A DNA stretch of 64,000 bases, from assembly GCA_963680875.1 (NCBI GenBank), contig OY804580.1:99229353-99293352 (forward strand), given 5' to 3'. Position 1 is the stretch's first letter. Every line of letters begins with the position of its first letter. The position numbers were made by a program, and so were the translations under genes. This document shows, piece after piece, positions 36,908 through 47,354 of the stretch. The stretch comes from Bathymodiolus brooksi. Its lineage: Eukaryota > Mollusca > Bivalvia > Mytilida > Modiolidae. A model generated the notes under the pieces. That model made no database searches. It was not told where the DNA came from and saw only the letters and a program-made list of their open reading frames with translations.

Positions 36908-39145
36908 CAGTCAAACCAGCCTTAACGGGCACCTCTATATAACAAATTACTGTCAATAAAGGGCACCTCTATATAACAAATTACTGTCTATAAAGGGCAC
37001 CTCTATATAACAAATTACTGTCTATAAAGGGCACCTCTATTTAACAAATTACTGTCGATAAAGGGCACCTCTATATAACAAATTACTGTCTATAAAGGGC
37101 ACCTCTATATAGCAAATTATTGTCTATAAAGGGCACCTCTATATAACAAATTACTGTCTATAAAGGGCACCTCTATATAACAAATTACTGTCTATAAAGG
37201 GCAGCCTCTATCTAACAAATTACTGTCTATAAAGGGCACCTCTATATAACAAATTACTGTCTATAAAGGGCACCTCTATATAACAAATTACTGTCTATAA
37301 AGGGCACCTCTATATAACAAATTACTGTCTATAAAGGGCACCTCTATATAACAAATTACTGTCTATAAAGGGCAGCCTCTATCTAACAAATTACTGTCTA
37401 TAAAGGGCACCTCTATATAACAAATTACTGTCTATAAAGGGCAGCCTCTATATAGCAAATTACTGTCTATAAAGGGCACCTCTATATAACAAATTACTGT
37501 CTATAAAGGGCACATCTATATAACAAATTACTGTCTATAAAGGACACCTCTATATAACAAATTACTGTCTATAAAGGGCACCTCTATATAGCAAATTACT
37601 GTCTATAAAGGGCACCTCTATATAACAAATTACTGTCTATAAAGGGCAGCCTCTATCTAACAAATTACTGTATATAAAGGGCACCTCTATCTAACAAATT
37701 ACTGTCTATAAAGGGCAGCCTCTATATAACAAATCACTGTCTATAAAGGGCACCTCTATCTAACAAATTACTGTCTATAAAGGGCACCTCTATATAGCAA
37801 ATTACTGTCTATAAAGGACACCTCTATATAACAAATTACTGTCTATAAAAGACAACTCTATATAACAAATTACTGTCTATAAATGACACCTCTATATAAC
37901 AAATTACTGTTTATAAAGGGCAGCCTCTATATAACAAATTACTGTCTATAAAGGGCACCTCTATATAACAAATTACTGTCTATAAAGGGCACCTCTATAT
38001 AACAAATTACTGTTTATAAAGGGCACCTCTATATAACAAATTACTCTCTATAAAGGGTACCTCTATATAGCAAATTACTGTCAATAAAGGGCACCTCTAT
38101 CTAACAAATTACTGTCCATAAAGGGCACCTCTATATAGCAAATTACTGTCTATAAAACTCTATATAGCAAATTACTGTCTATAAAGGGCACCTCTATATA
38201 ACAAATTACTGTCTATAAAGGACACCTCTATATAGCAAATTACTGTCTATAAAGGGCACCTCTATATAGCAAATTACTGTCTATAAAGGGCATCTCTAAA
38301 TAGCAAATTACTGTTTATAAAGGGCACCTCTATATAGCAAATTGCTGTCTATAAAGGGCACCTCTATATAGCAAATTACTGTCTATAAAGGGCACCTCTA
38401 TATAGCAAATTACTGTCTATAAAGGGCACCTCTATATAGCAAATTACTGTCTATAAAGGGCACCTCTATATAACAAATTACTGTCAATAAAGGCCACCTC
38501 TATATAACAAATTACTCTCCATAAAGGGCACCTCTATATAACAAATTACTGTCAATAAAGGGCACCTCTATATAGCAAATTACGTCTATAAAGGGCACCT
38601 CTATATAACACATTACTGTCTATAAAGGGCACCTCTATATAACAAATTACTGTCTATAAAGGACACCTCTATATAGCAAATACTGTCTATATAGGGCACC
38701 TCTATATAACAAATTACTGTTTATAAAGGGCACCTCTATATAACAATATACTGTCTATAAAGGGCACCTCTATATAGCAAATTACTGTCTATAAAGAGCA
38801 CCTCTATAAAGCAAATTACTGTCTATAAAGGGCACCTCTATATAGCAAATTACTGTCTATAAAGGGCACCTCTATATAGCAAATTACTGTCTATAAAGGG
38901 CACCTCTATCTAACAAATTACTGTCCATAAAGGGAACCTCTATATAACAAATTACTGTCTATTAAGGACACCTCTATATAACAAATTACTGTCAATAAAG
39001 GGCACCTCTATATAACAAATTACTGTCTATAATACATGTATTAATGAATAGTACATATAATATTAACCTGTATATAAAGGACAACTTTCCATAAAAGCCA
39101 CATTTTTAGGCTCTCTTAAGTTGCCTTAATATACAGGTTTGACTG
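36908..39145. mobile_element. TIR element (TA target duplication) swollen by an internal tandem array
   Basis: Ends are ta-cagtcaaaccagccttaa on the left and ttaatatacaggtttgactg-ta on the right, inverted matches of each other. A compact 177-bp relative without the array is at 42224-42400. No transposase. The TA duplication suggests Tc1/mariner affinity (inference). Confidence 0.75.
36930..39033. repeat. 34-bp minisatellite, about 62 units
   Basis: Unit: gggcacctctatataacaaa then ttactgtctataaa. Frequent variants are gcagcctct (35 bp), atatagc for atataac, and atctaac. It is less homogeneous than the 74-bp satellite, so probably older. Entirely within the TIR element. Confidence 0.95.
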
Positions 39146-39149
39146 TAAT

Positions 39150-39470
39150 GACATGTATCTCACTAAATGTTGCATTCTTAACGGCTATCCTTAGTAAGTA
39201 ATGCACATGTCTTTATATATCTGCAGTGTAAAAATTTCGTGGTTTTGTAAATCCAATTTATTGTCTGATTTTGATAGAGGAAATCTCTAAGAGCCCTACA
39301 GAACTGGCTGGTGTAGCTCCCTGCATTAGGTAGCTGTATTATAAACACTTTAGTTTAGTTTCATTGGGTATGAGCCAAAGTCAGTGGTGTTAGATTTGCG
39401 ACTAGACGTCAATAAGCTTAGCCACTCGCCCACACAAAATATAATGCATACCTCTTTCTGATTCATTTTA
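39150..39470. other. No gene seen
   Basis: Unremarkable AT-rich stretch between the TIR element and a reverse-transcriptase relic. Confidence 0.45.
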
Positions 39471-39479
39471 TGGAGGCTT

Positions 39480-39910
39480 GACAGATTTTAAATAAATCTG
39501 AGGATGCTGCAATTAAAATACGACGTGGGGCAAGTAACTCGAGGTTCCTAAGATATTTTACCAAGCTCCTGAATCACTTGATGTGATTATCCAGAGTTTG
39601 TGCTTCCTATCAGAATTTACTTGATAGGGCGTTGCTGTTAATAATGAAGCTGCTGAATCATGGTTTCCTAGTAGTAAAGTTTAAGTTTTCTCTTCGAAAC
39701 TTTCATTGACCCTTTCGTGACTTGATTATCCGTTACACCGCTTGTCGTAGTCACAATCACGTCCTTCTTTCCATGTGTACGGCGTATCAGTAAATTTTAA
39801 GCATGAGTAAAATGACGGATGCCACTAGTGGAGAAGGATGTACAATCCTTCCGGAGCACCGGAGTTCACGTCCGGTGTTAAGTGCTGTTGGTGTTGCTCA
39901 AACTGTTGTT
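39480..39910 (+). pseudogene. Reverse-transcriptase C-terminal fragment with 3' end
   Basis: Frames around 39590-39790 give SYQNLL.., KLLNHGFLVVKFKFSLRNFH and PFRDLIIRYT with frameshifts, the C-terminal region of the same reverse transcriptase as at 40268-41870. It is followed by the 3' end marks gccactagtggagaaggatg, tccttccggagcaccggagt and gtgttgctcaaactgttgt. Confidence 0.6.
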
Positions 39911-41147
39911 GTCTGCAGAGTGTTATATAAACAATTGCGTGTCATGAAATAAATTTTATTAACATTTAACTAGACTGATCATTCCACATTATAGTAAAGA
40001 ATACCACATAAATAACAATCCAAACACCTCTCCGTAGATACCCCCCTCCCCTATACTACTGGATAAGAGTATTGCGAACTGCAACCTCCCTATGTTTGTA
40101 ACAACAAATTTGATGGTACATGTATTATATACATGCAACAAGATTATAGCGTTCTATATAACAATGCTGTTCGCCCGTTTATATGCGGGGGTTGGCATTT
40201 TGCTCACACGTGCAAATCACTTGCATGACCACACCATTTCACTAAGAGAGGAGGTTAGGGCTCATAAAACTATTTTAACCCCGTCACTTTTATTGAAGTG
40301 CCTATAACAAGCTAGGCAAGTGAGCGGTCATGCATTTGTGTGTTAAGGGTATCGAGTTTGCCTCAATCTACGATTTGTCTGTTGAGTTTTGGAAGAGTTG
40401 CGACAATGTGGTATTTTTTTGGTTTTCTTTTTATTTCTTATATTACACTTTCATGTGCCAACAAAGATATTGATGCCATTAACCTTGGTAATATTTGTCA
40501 TAACAAAATCAGTCAAATCCCCTATTTTATATATTAGACTGTTCCTATAAACTCGTATATCAATACTACACATACTGTTACCAATATTTTCAACTGCAAG
40601 TACGGGTTAAGGGATATAAACTTTAATTACTTCCCTTCTGATTTAACCTTAGCAAGTTCCCCATTCATATATAACCTGGCTTGCCACGTTATAATTGGTC
40701 ACCTTTACACTATCTTCTGTACAAGATATGTTTGACAAAGGGCCGAAATATCGTGAGCCTAAATCCATCAACTAGAAGCATAACATTAACATTATTATGG
40801 ATTCCGTGCAGGATTATGATCCACGAAACGTCTTTCTAAATTACTAATATCTCTTCAAAACCGGGCTTCAGGGTTAGTGACTCTAGCTACTACAGGGATG
40901 GAGTGAATCAGCCATGTATTCTGTAGATCTGTTAGAGTACATATTATTAAAATCACTCTCCTCGTGCCGTAGCATTAAACCATATGACTTCTCTTCTCTA
41001 CCCTTTACACAACTATTACCTACTCTAAACTAAAAAACAGATAAAAAGAATTAGTGTCACCTCTTTCTCACAAAAAGCAAGCATAAGGAAGGAGTCAAAT
41101 CTTAATTTTTAAAAACCTCTTTGATACTGGCATAATGTCTTCTGAAA

Positions 41148-41203
41148 ATGACATGATCCATATGACATGATCCATATGACATGATCCATATGACATGATC
41201 CAT
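41148..41203 (+). repeat. 14-bp tandem repeat, 4 units
   Basis: Four perfect copies of atgacatgatccat inside the reverse-transcriptase relic. Confidence 0.95.
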
Positions 41204-41347
41204 ATGCTTTTCATTGACAACACATTTGTTATGGTTGGTGGATGCGTTTTTCAGCAGAGAGTCGGATCTCCTATCGGTACCAAATGTGTTCCTCCTCTCA
41301 ATGACTTTTCATTTATTCATTTGTAGCAGACTTCAGAGCTCCCCCAT

Positions 41348-41374
41348 CCCCCCCCCCCCCCCCCCCCCCCCCCC
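41348..41374. repeat. Poly-C tract, 27 bp
   Basis: Uninterrupted C run within the reverse-transcriptase relic. A similar run is at about 49800-49822. The length may be inexact in the assembly. Confidence 0.8.
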
Positions 41375-42030
41375 AAGAAGATAACCAAGTCCTATAATTT
41401 CTTTTGGCCATTGAATTGACTGTCCTTCTCCGATTTACGGCTTCTGATTACACTTTTGGTGTCTTCAAACCTTTCTCTTAAACAATTTCTTTCACGTCCC
41501 ACTACATGTATATAGATGATATCATTTCACTAAATAATTCCAGCTTTTGTGATTATGTCTATCGCTTCTATGCCATTGAACTTGAAATAATGGGCACCTT
41601 GACCTACACCCAGACATTGATAGTGAGGGTCGGTTAAGAAAAAAAAGAGATAATTTCAATTTTCCCATTGTGAACTTTCTATTTACAAAATGTACATGTA
41701 ACACCATTCCAGCAGCACTAATATAACACTTAATAGAGGGCTACTGTTGACGAGGAAGCTACTAAACCAACGGTTTCTAGTGATTACGACTTACGGCTTC
41801 TGAATACGCCTTTAATATCTTCAAACTTTCCTTAACGCCACAGGGTCAATGTCCAGGACACCTCCGCACAATAGAGATTTTTGACCCATGACTGGCATCG
41901 TTCATTGTTGAATAGCTGGATAAATCATTTTGTTCTATTTTTTTTTCTATTTTCAGAGGGTTCAAACCAATTTGGTTACTTTTATATGTTTTTCATCGTA
42001 ACTATTAACAACAGATAAACATTTTCTTTC

Positions 42031-42036
42031 TTTAAT
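42031..42036 (-). terminator. Possible variant polyadenylation signal ATTAAA of Kazal gene 4
   Basis: ATTAAA on the coding strand about 44 nt after the stop codon of gene 4; no AATAAA is closer. Confidence 0.4.
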
Positions 42037-42080
42037 TGTCATAATGATTCACTTGTCTGCAGTTGTATCGTTTCCAATAC

Positions 42081-45000
42081 TTAACATTTGCCAGAGTTCA
42101 CAATGGTCAGGGAAGTACCATCTGCCATCTTTCTTCTGCAACAAAAATATGTTAAAAATATGTTTATAATATAAGTACTAACAGTTATTACATAAATGTT
42201 TATTAATTCAAAACAACAACATACAGTCAAACCTGTCATTACGGTTACCTCGTTAAACAGTCACCTGTATTAAGATGCCACCTTTTTCTTGTCCTGTTAT
42301 GGAAAATTCCATATGAACTGAACCTCTTTTAAGTGATCACTTATCGTAGAAGACCACTTTTTCTTTATTCAAAAGTGACCTCTTAATACAGGTTTGGCTG
42401 TATTGATAAAAGAATAAGAAAGTTTTATATCAACAACTACAAACACATGTTTGACCATTTTGGTTGTTCTGTTTCGGCCATCCGGTTTTCTTTTTAATTA
42501 TTTGGCTTTCCAATCTACTGACTTATAGCGTACCTGATAACAGCAATTCCAGAAACGTACAGTGTGCACTAGTTTGGATATCTACGCTCTCAAATTTCTC
42601 ATCAAGGAACTGTCAATATAGCATTTGCTACACAATTCCAATGTGAAATGACAAGAACACTACAAAAAGGTTGTCATAATGTCAAGGTCGTAGTGATAAC
42701 AACAACTGATCACGAATCACGATCAATAGTGATGAATAATTAATAATGGTACCATTCATAGCCGAGTGGCTAATGTCGTTCCTTGACTTCTGACTACAAG
42801 CCTAACAACACTGACGTTGGGTTTCGCCCCAACTAAAATCGAAAATGTTAAGGATTCGAATGATCTGTATCATAACCAGAACGATAAATCAAATATGCTT
42901 ACATGTACTCGCAGTTAGCTGCTTCAAATGCACACCTGTTGCCATATGTCATGCCATCTGAGCCACATACAGGGGCATAATTAAACGGGCAAGCCCTCAA
43001 ACACTCGTCTGAAGAGCTGGCAAGTAAAGCTTAAAAATAAAATATGTTCAGTATATTAGTTTGATGTTTAGTTCTTATACGAAATATCATTAGTTAGTTG
43101 TGGAATTATTGAGCGGGATTTCATGGCGACGGTCGCAAGCTATTAGACTCACTGTTCGTATTTGGATTATCAACTAAACTCTAAAACTAAAGAGGGGTTC
43201 ATCATGGTCGTGTCCGTATGGTAGTTGGATTTGCATCTACCTTTGCCATCGGTGCCTATTACCACTTAATTTGTGAGTTCGATTCCCGTCCATGGTGAGG
43301 TGTACTCGATACAACATTATATGATAAAGTTTGTCGGTGACTTCAGACAGGTTGGTTGTGTTTTTACTGTTACTCCGGATTCCATACCTATAAAACTAAC
43401 AGCAACCATATAACTGAAATATTGTTGAAAGTGTTAGTGACGTCATTTCTAACCAATAGCATTAACCAATCAGGAAAGGAAAGGATTTGAAAAAATTGTC
43501 AACCAACCGAACGAAAACATAAAAACACTGTTGCATAGACAATTATTATGTAACATACAGAGGAGGAGGATTAAGTGGTCTTGGTGTTTAATGCTACTTT
43601 CAACAATATTTCAGTTATATCGTGGTGGTCAGTTTTATTGGTGGGGGAAACCGGAACACCTGGAGAAAATCACCAACCTGCCGCAAGTCACTGACAAACT
43701 TTATCACATAATGTTGCATCGAGTACATTTCGATTGAGCGGGATTCGAACTGACAACTTTAGTGGTGATCGACACTGATTGCATAGGTAGTTGTAAATGG
43801 AACTGCCGTACGATCACGACCGCCCACGACGATCTCTAATACTAGTATGCAGAGGAAAAATATCTTATATATTAGAGTATACATCACTAATTGTTGACGT
43901 ATGTCAAAGTAATCAAATAAACGTTAGAGAAATTGGACTACATGGGATGTGCCATCTAGACTATTTCTGCAATGTAACTAAGCATTTTCATTGTGAACTG
44001 TTCATCGTTTTTGTTAGTTGTATGATCAGAAATAGACCAAAGTAGAAAAATATTTAATTGTGAAATTCTAATGTCCTTGCAAATTCAGTTTGTTATTCTA
44101 TAATATATATGTTAAATAGTCTTCAGATAGAGCTAGATAATTGCATAGTTTAAAACCTAATTAAAAGTTAGATACGATCATAGTTAAAAGACTCGGTTTT
44201 AGACAACTAGTTTGTATGAGGTAAAATAGCCAGATAAAGATTTCAACTACATTGGTATTTCCTTTGAAAATTTATTGTCATGACTTGACATATTTACTTT
44301 TATAATATACATGACTTGGCATATTTACTTTTATAATATACATGACTTGGCATATTTACTTTTATAATATACATAGTACTGTGAAATTATGTATTGAATG
44401 CGCTTTAAAAAATAAAAAGTAAAGTAACATTTATAAATATTATACAATTACTGCACTTGAACGAGATCAATATGAGGGTTTATGGAGCAGAGTACAACAA
44501 TATTGAACGAGGCGAATGCCGAGTTCAATATTGTTGTACTCTGCTCCATAAAACCTCATATTGATCAAGTTCAAGTGTAGTAATTGATTTATTACATACG
44601 GCTCTATTTTACCCTTAATTTTGAAATTTTATGAAAACTATGAAATTTTTGAAACTTTTTGAAAATTTTATCATTTTGATTTTTTTTTAAATAGTATGAA
44701 ATTTTTGAAAGTTTTGAAATTTTATGAAAATTTTGAATTTAAAAAGAAAAATGAAATTTTCAAATTTGTTAAAAATTGAACTTTAAATTTTTATTTTTTT
44801 TTATTTTATGATTTTCAAATTTTTTGAAAATTTTCAAATTTTATGAAATTTTCTAACATATTGATTAGCAAAAAGCAATTCCTGTGCAATAAAAAACCAT
44901 ATTGCACTCTCGTGCCACGTAATTTCATTCATTGATTTTGCACGAGAGTGCAATATGATTATTTATTGCACAGAAATTGCTTTTTGCTAATCAATATGTT

Positions 45001-45597
45001 AGAAAATGGAATGTCACGTGTATTGCTTCTGGCCAATAGAAAAACAGTAAAATAGAGCCTTATGTAATAATGTGCTTTATTGTTATAATTCGGATCGCAG
45101 TGGAATGAGCTTTGATTTGGACATGGATGTCGACTTGGTCCAGAGCAAGACGTACATGATTTTTGCGACGGGTGTAATAGGTGAAGTAGGAACTGCTGTG
45201 TGGTTCGTGTTGCTTAATTTTTAGATTTCCGTGTAGTGCTTTGTCGAATATTGTTTGTCTTTTTGTCCCTTTTCTTAAATGGCCTTTGTATTATGTGTCC
45301 TTAGATTTAGGGCTTCTGATTGCCCCTTTGGCATATTCAAGCTTTTCCTACACGTGAGACAATTTGACCATCGACTACCTTGATACACTTTTTAAATACT
45401 TAATAATATATGCATACTGTTTCATTGGTTATTATCTTTAGAAATCAATAGTCAATACACAATGTTGATTACTCTGTGAAATAAACACGTTACAATGACA
45501 TCTATACAAGCTATTTATAGAATAATAAATTTCTTTAAAATCATATTATAGACATACCCGCTCCAAAAACACACAGAAGTCCCAATACAAATTTCAT
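42081..45597 (-). CDS. Kazal gene 4, secreted single-domain serine protease inhibitor, 73 aa, complete
   Basis: Exons in coding order are 45558-45597 (signal peptide), 42903-43029 (Kazal N-half) and 42081-42135 (Kazal C-half, TAA). Phases are again 1 and 2; splice sites are GTATGT, ttttaag, GTAAGC and tttgttgcag. The signal peptide is [13 protein letters not shown]... Cys are at 23, 27, 35, 46, 53 and 73, with core [14 protein letters not shown] and P1 Phe29. It is the most diverged of the four small genes: a Ser-rich linker SSSDE before Cys-I, and a C-half [17 protein letters not shown] ending at the last Cys with no tail. Intron 1 (2528 bp) is full of SINEs, palindromes and a MITE. A TATA box lies 60 nt before the start codon. 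Frame intact. Confidence 0.9.
42224..42400. mobile_element. 177-bp MITE, TIR cagtcaaacctg, TA target duplication
   Basis: Ends are ta-cagtcaaacctgtcattac and cttaatacaggtttggctg-ta. It is the compact relative of the element at 36908-39145 and lies in gene 4 intron 2. Confidence 0.8.
42755..42840 (+). repeat. tRNA-like SINE head
   Basis: catagccgagtggctaatgt is class-II-tRNA-like; a B-box-like gttgggtttcgccccaac follows. It is related to the family-C head at 4122 (ttgacttctgac shared). Not a functional tRNA: no clear acceptor stem or anticodon arm. Confidence 0.5.
43205..43445 (+). repeat. SINE family B, full-length with tRNA-like head
   Basis: Head gtcgtgtccgtatggtagtt and B box gagttcgattcccgtcc. 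The body shares gtgaggtgtactcgataca with other copies, and the tail is ctgaaatattgttgaaagtg. In gene 4 intron 1. Confidence 0.85.
43590..43833 (-). repeat. SINE family B, full-length, reverse orientation
   Basis: Starts with the reversed tail (tgctactttcaacaatattt) and ends with the reversed head (cgtacgatcacgaccgccca). With the forward copy at 43205-43445 it forms an inverted SINE pair inside gene 4 intron 1, separated by about 150 bp. Confidence 0.85.
43835..44278. other. Gene 4 intron 1, no feature seen
   Basis: AT-rich intronic sequence; a short open frame at 43797-44045 has no recognisable motif. Confidence 0.45.
44279..44371 (+). repeat. 31-bp tandem repeat, 3 units
   Basis: Unit catgacttggcatatttact then tttataatata, nearly perfect. 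Confidence 0.9.
44448..44584. repeat. Long palindrome, about 60-bp arms
   Basis: The left arm contains cacttgaacgagatcaatat and tatggagcagagtacaacaa; the right arm mirrors it with a few mismatches. The loop is about 14 bp. It directly abuts the TIR element starting at 44589. Confidence 0.9.
44589..45070. mobile_element. Palindrome-bearing TIR element (MITE-like, 482 bp)
   Basis: Ends are ttattacatacggctctatt and the inverted match aatagagccttatgtaataa. The interior is a low-complexity 'gaaattttgaaa' stretch (44620-44850) followed by a palindrome at 44848-45008 (arms with ttctaacatattgattagca and tgcactctcgtg). No coding capacity. Confidence 0.75.
45120..45350 (+). mobile_element. Retroelement 3' end fragment
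   Basis: Contains ggttcgtgttgcttaatttt, gtttgtctttttgtcccttt and gggcttctgattgccccttt, the forward 3'-end marks of the reverse-transcriptase family. No preceding coding part is clear. Confidence 0.6.
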
Positions 45598-45651
45598 GTT
45601 TTCCGTCAAGTGGTAAGCACACAGTTATGAACTATTTATAAATGATAGTGA

Positions 45652-45711
45652 TTTATACGACACAGATAACATTAGATGAACTTTAACATCAAACACATGT
45701 ATTTTCCCATA
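45652..45711 (-). promoter_or_regulatory. Core promoter of Kazal gene 4
   Basis: On the coding strand: TATGGGAAAATACA (45698-45711), GTTATC (45665-45670), 7 nt, TATAAA (45652-45657), then 60 nt from the first T of the TATA box to ATG. The rest of the promoter has diverged, which makes the retained elements more telling. Confidence 0.7.
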
Positions 45712-45814
45712 CTATTTAGATAATTATTGTGCCTAGACTATGATGTTCTTAAATGTACTAGACTATATTGTTTCTATACTGACGATGAACTCAAGACAAT
45801 TCTTTCTTTGGAGC

Positions 45815-46090
45815 CGTCGTGGCCGTGATCGTATGGTACTTGGATTTACAATTACCTATGTAATCAGTGCCTATCACCACTGAAGTTGTGAGTTCGAATC
45901 TCGATCAGGGTGAGGTGTACAACATTATGTGATAAAGTTTGACAGTGACTTGCGACAGGTCGATGGTTTTTCTCCGGGTACTCCGGTTTCCTATACCAAT
46001 AAAACTGACCGCCATGATATAACTGAAATATTGTTGAAAGTGGCGTTAAACACCATCAAACAAACATACAAACAAACAATTTCCTTTTTG
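45815..46090 (+). repeat. SINE family B, full-length
   Basis: Head gtcgtggccgtgatcgtatg, B box gagttcgaatctcgatcagg, body aaaactgaccgccatgatat, tail ggcgttaaacaccatc followed by (aaac)n. The best-preserved family-B copy. Confidence 0.9.
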
Positions 46091-46236
46091 AAGATATTTC
46101 TTATTCTGAAATATTGATAAGTAGCCTTCATTCGTAGGGGATACTTTCGAGATCTTTCTAGTGTTTTCATAAGAATAATCACCCACAATTACGAGAATTT
46201 CGAAATAAAATGAAACTCCATTTTCAAATAAAATGG

Positions 46237-46400
46237 ACAACAAAAAATACCGCACTGTCAGATTAACTTTAGGTGCAAGGGAAAAATCGTAGAATGGAGG
46301 CAAAATCGCACACACTTTCCTGGTTACACGTATGTACAGGATTGTCAATAAAAAGTGGCGGGGTTAAACTAGTTTTATGGGTTTAATCCTTCCTCTTAGT
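46237..46400 (-). pseudogene. Relic of a Kazal gene intron 1
   Basis: accgcactgtcagattaac, aaaatcgtagaatgg and aataaaaagtggcggggtta match, in order, accgctgtcagaatag, aaatcgtagaaag and aataaaaagtggcggtgtta in gene 3 intron 1 (35410-35560). No exon survives beside it. It lies upstream of gene 4, indicating a further lost or rearranged paralogue. Confidence 0.65.
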
Positions 46401-46744
46401 GAAATTGGTCATGCAAGTGTTTTCCATTTGCGAGTAAAATTCCAACTCACACAATTTATGTACCAGTACACAGATCAAATTTTGACTAACTATCCCTGGG
46501 ATATATGGTATCAGATTTCTTTTTTCATATTTTTTCATGAATTCACACCTATGATTTCTAGACCATCTAATCCGTACTAGGCAAGACCATGTATTTTTGT
46601 GGACTTCTAATAAATTCATAATATTATGGGCTTAAATTGGGTCTCTATACAGGCGCAGATCCAGGATTTTACGTTAGGGGGGGGGGCGCACTTTTTGGCG
46701 AGGGGTCTGTGGACCGCCTAGGTCCCCAACGGGTCCAGGGCACA

Positions 46745-46985
46745 GTTGTTGTATTATAGTAGAGTATAAGATCAGATAAGATTAAGAAACAGTGTGTATT
46801 CGACTATTCCATACCCACTTCCTCACAGGGTTGTACATACCCGTCACCATGAGGAGGGGGTGGGGAGAGGTAAACGTCAATCTAGTTATTGTATTATAGT
46901 AGAGTATAAGATCAGATAAGATTAAGAAACAGTGTATACAGTGTATACTGGTATGTGACTATTCCATACCGACTTCCTCCATGAG
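46745..46985 (+). repeat. Direct duplication, unit about 138 bp
   Basis: gttgtattatagtagagtat, aagatcagataagattaaga and ctattccatacc occur at about 46748-46810 and again at about 46886-46970, the second with an extra gtatacagt duplication. Confidence 0.75.
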
Positions 46986-47354
46986 TTGATGAGCACCGAT
47001 TGCATAGGTAGTTGTATATCCAACTTCTAAATGATCACAGCCACGACGGCCCCCACCTTGGCTTGTAATACATTTCTATGACAAGTGTGACAATTGCAAC
47101 CCTCACGTTTAATGGTTGATCACATCTGTGACAAATACTATTAATTTAATTAATCGCTTTAATTACAAACATGCATACCATATCTATAGTATGTTTTTCT
47201 TATATATGCATTTTGTCATTTCAGTAGGGTTGTCAAGAGTTTCTTTCATCAACATGATATTAAAGGCCTGATCATGATCAAAATGTGCCTTCCTAAAAAT
47301 CAATATTTATATGTAGATTGAAATGAACATCCTTAAAAGATATACATATTTATA

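Larger units (their letters stand above)
40268..41870 (+). pseudogene. Decayed retroelement with YIDD reverse transcriptase (non-LTR or Penelope-like)
   Basis: A 5' leader (40268-40400; related sequence at 52270-52440) precedes an open start at 40406 with a hydrophobic N-terminus, MWYFFGFLFISYITLSC. Downstream, broken frames give GPKYREPKSIN (about 40740), TGLQG / LSSCRSIK-like text (40860-41000), VFQQRVGSPIGTKC (about 41250, palm motif) and YMYIDDIISLNNSSF (about 41507-41550, catalytic YxDD). RDNFNFPIVNF follows at about 41650. Stops, frameshifts, a poly-C run and a 14-bp repeat interrupt it. Motif order and the YIDD box identify a reverse transcriptase; class assignment is uncertain. Not functional. 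Confidence 0.75.

Noticed and set aside
46377..46619. Open frames on both strands next to the Kazal intron relic
   Set aside because: No Kazal cysteines, no motif, no splice-site support.
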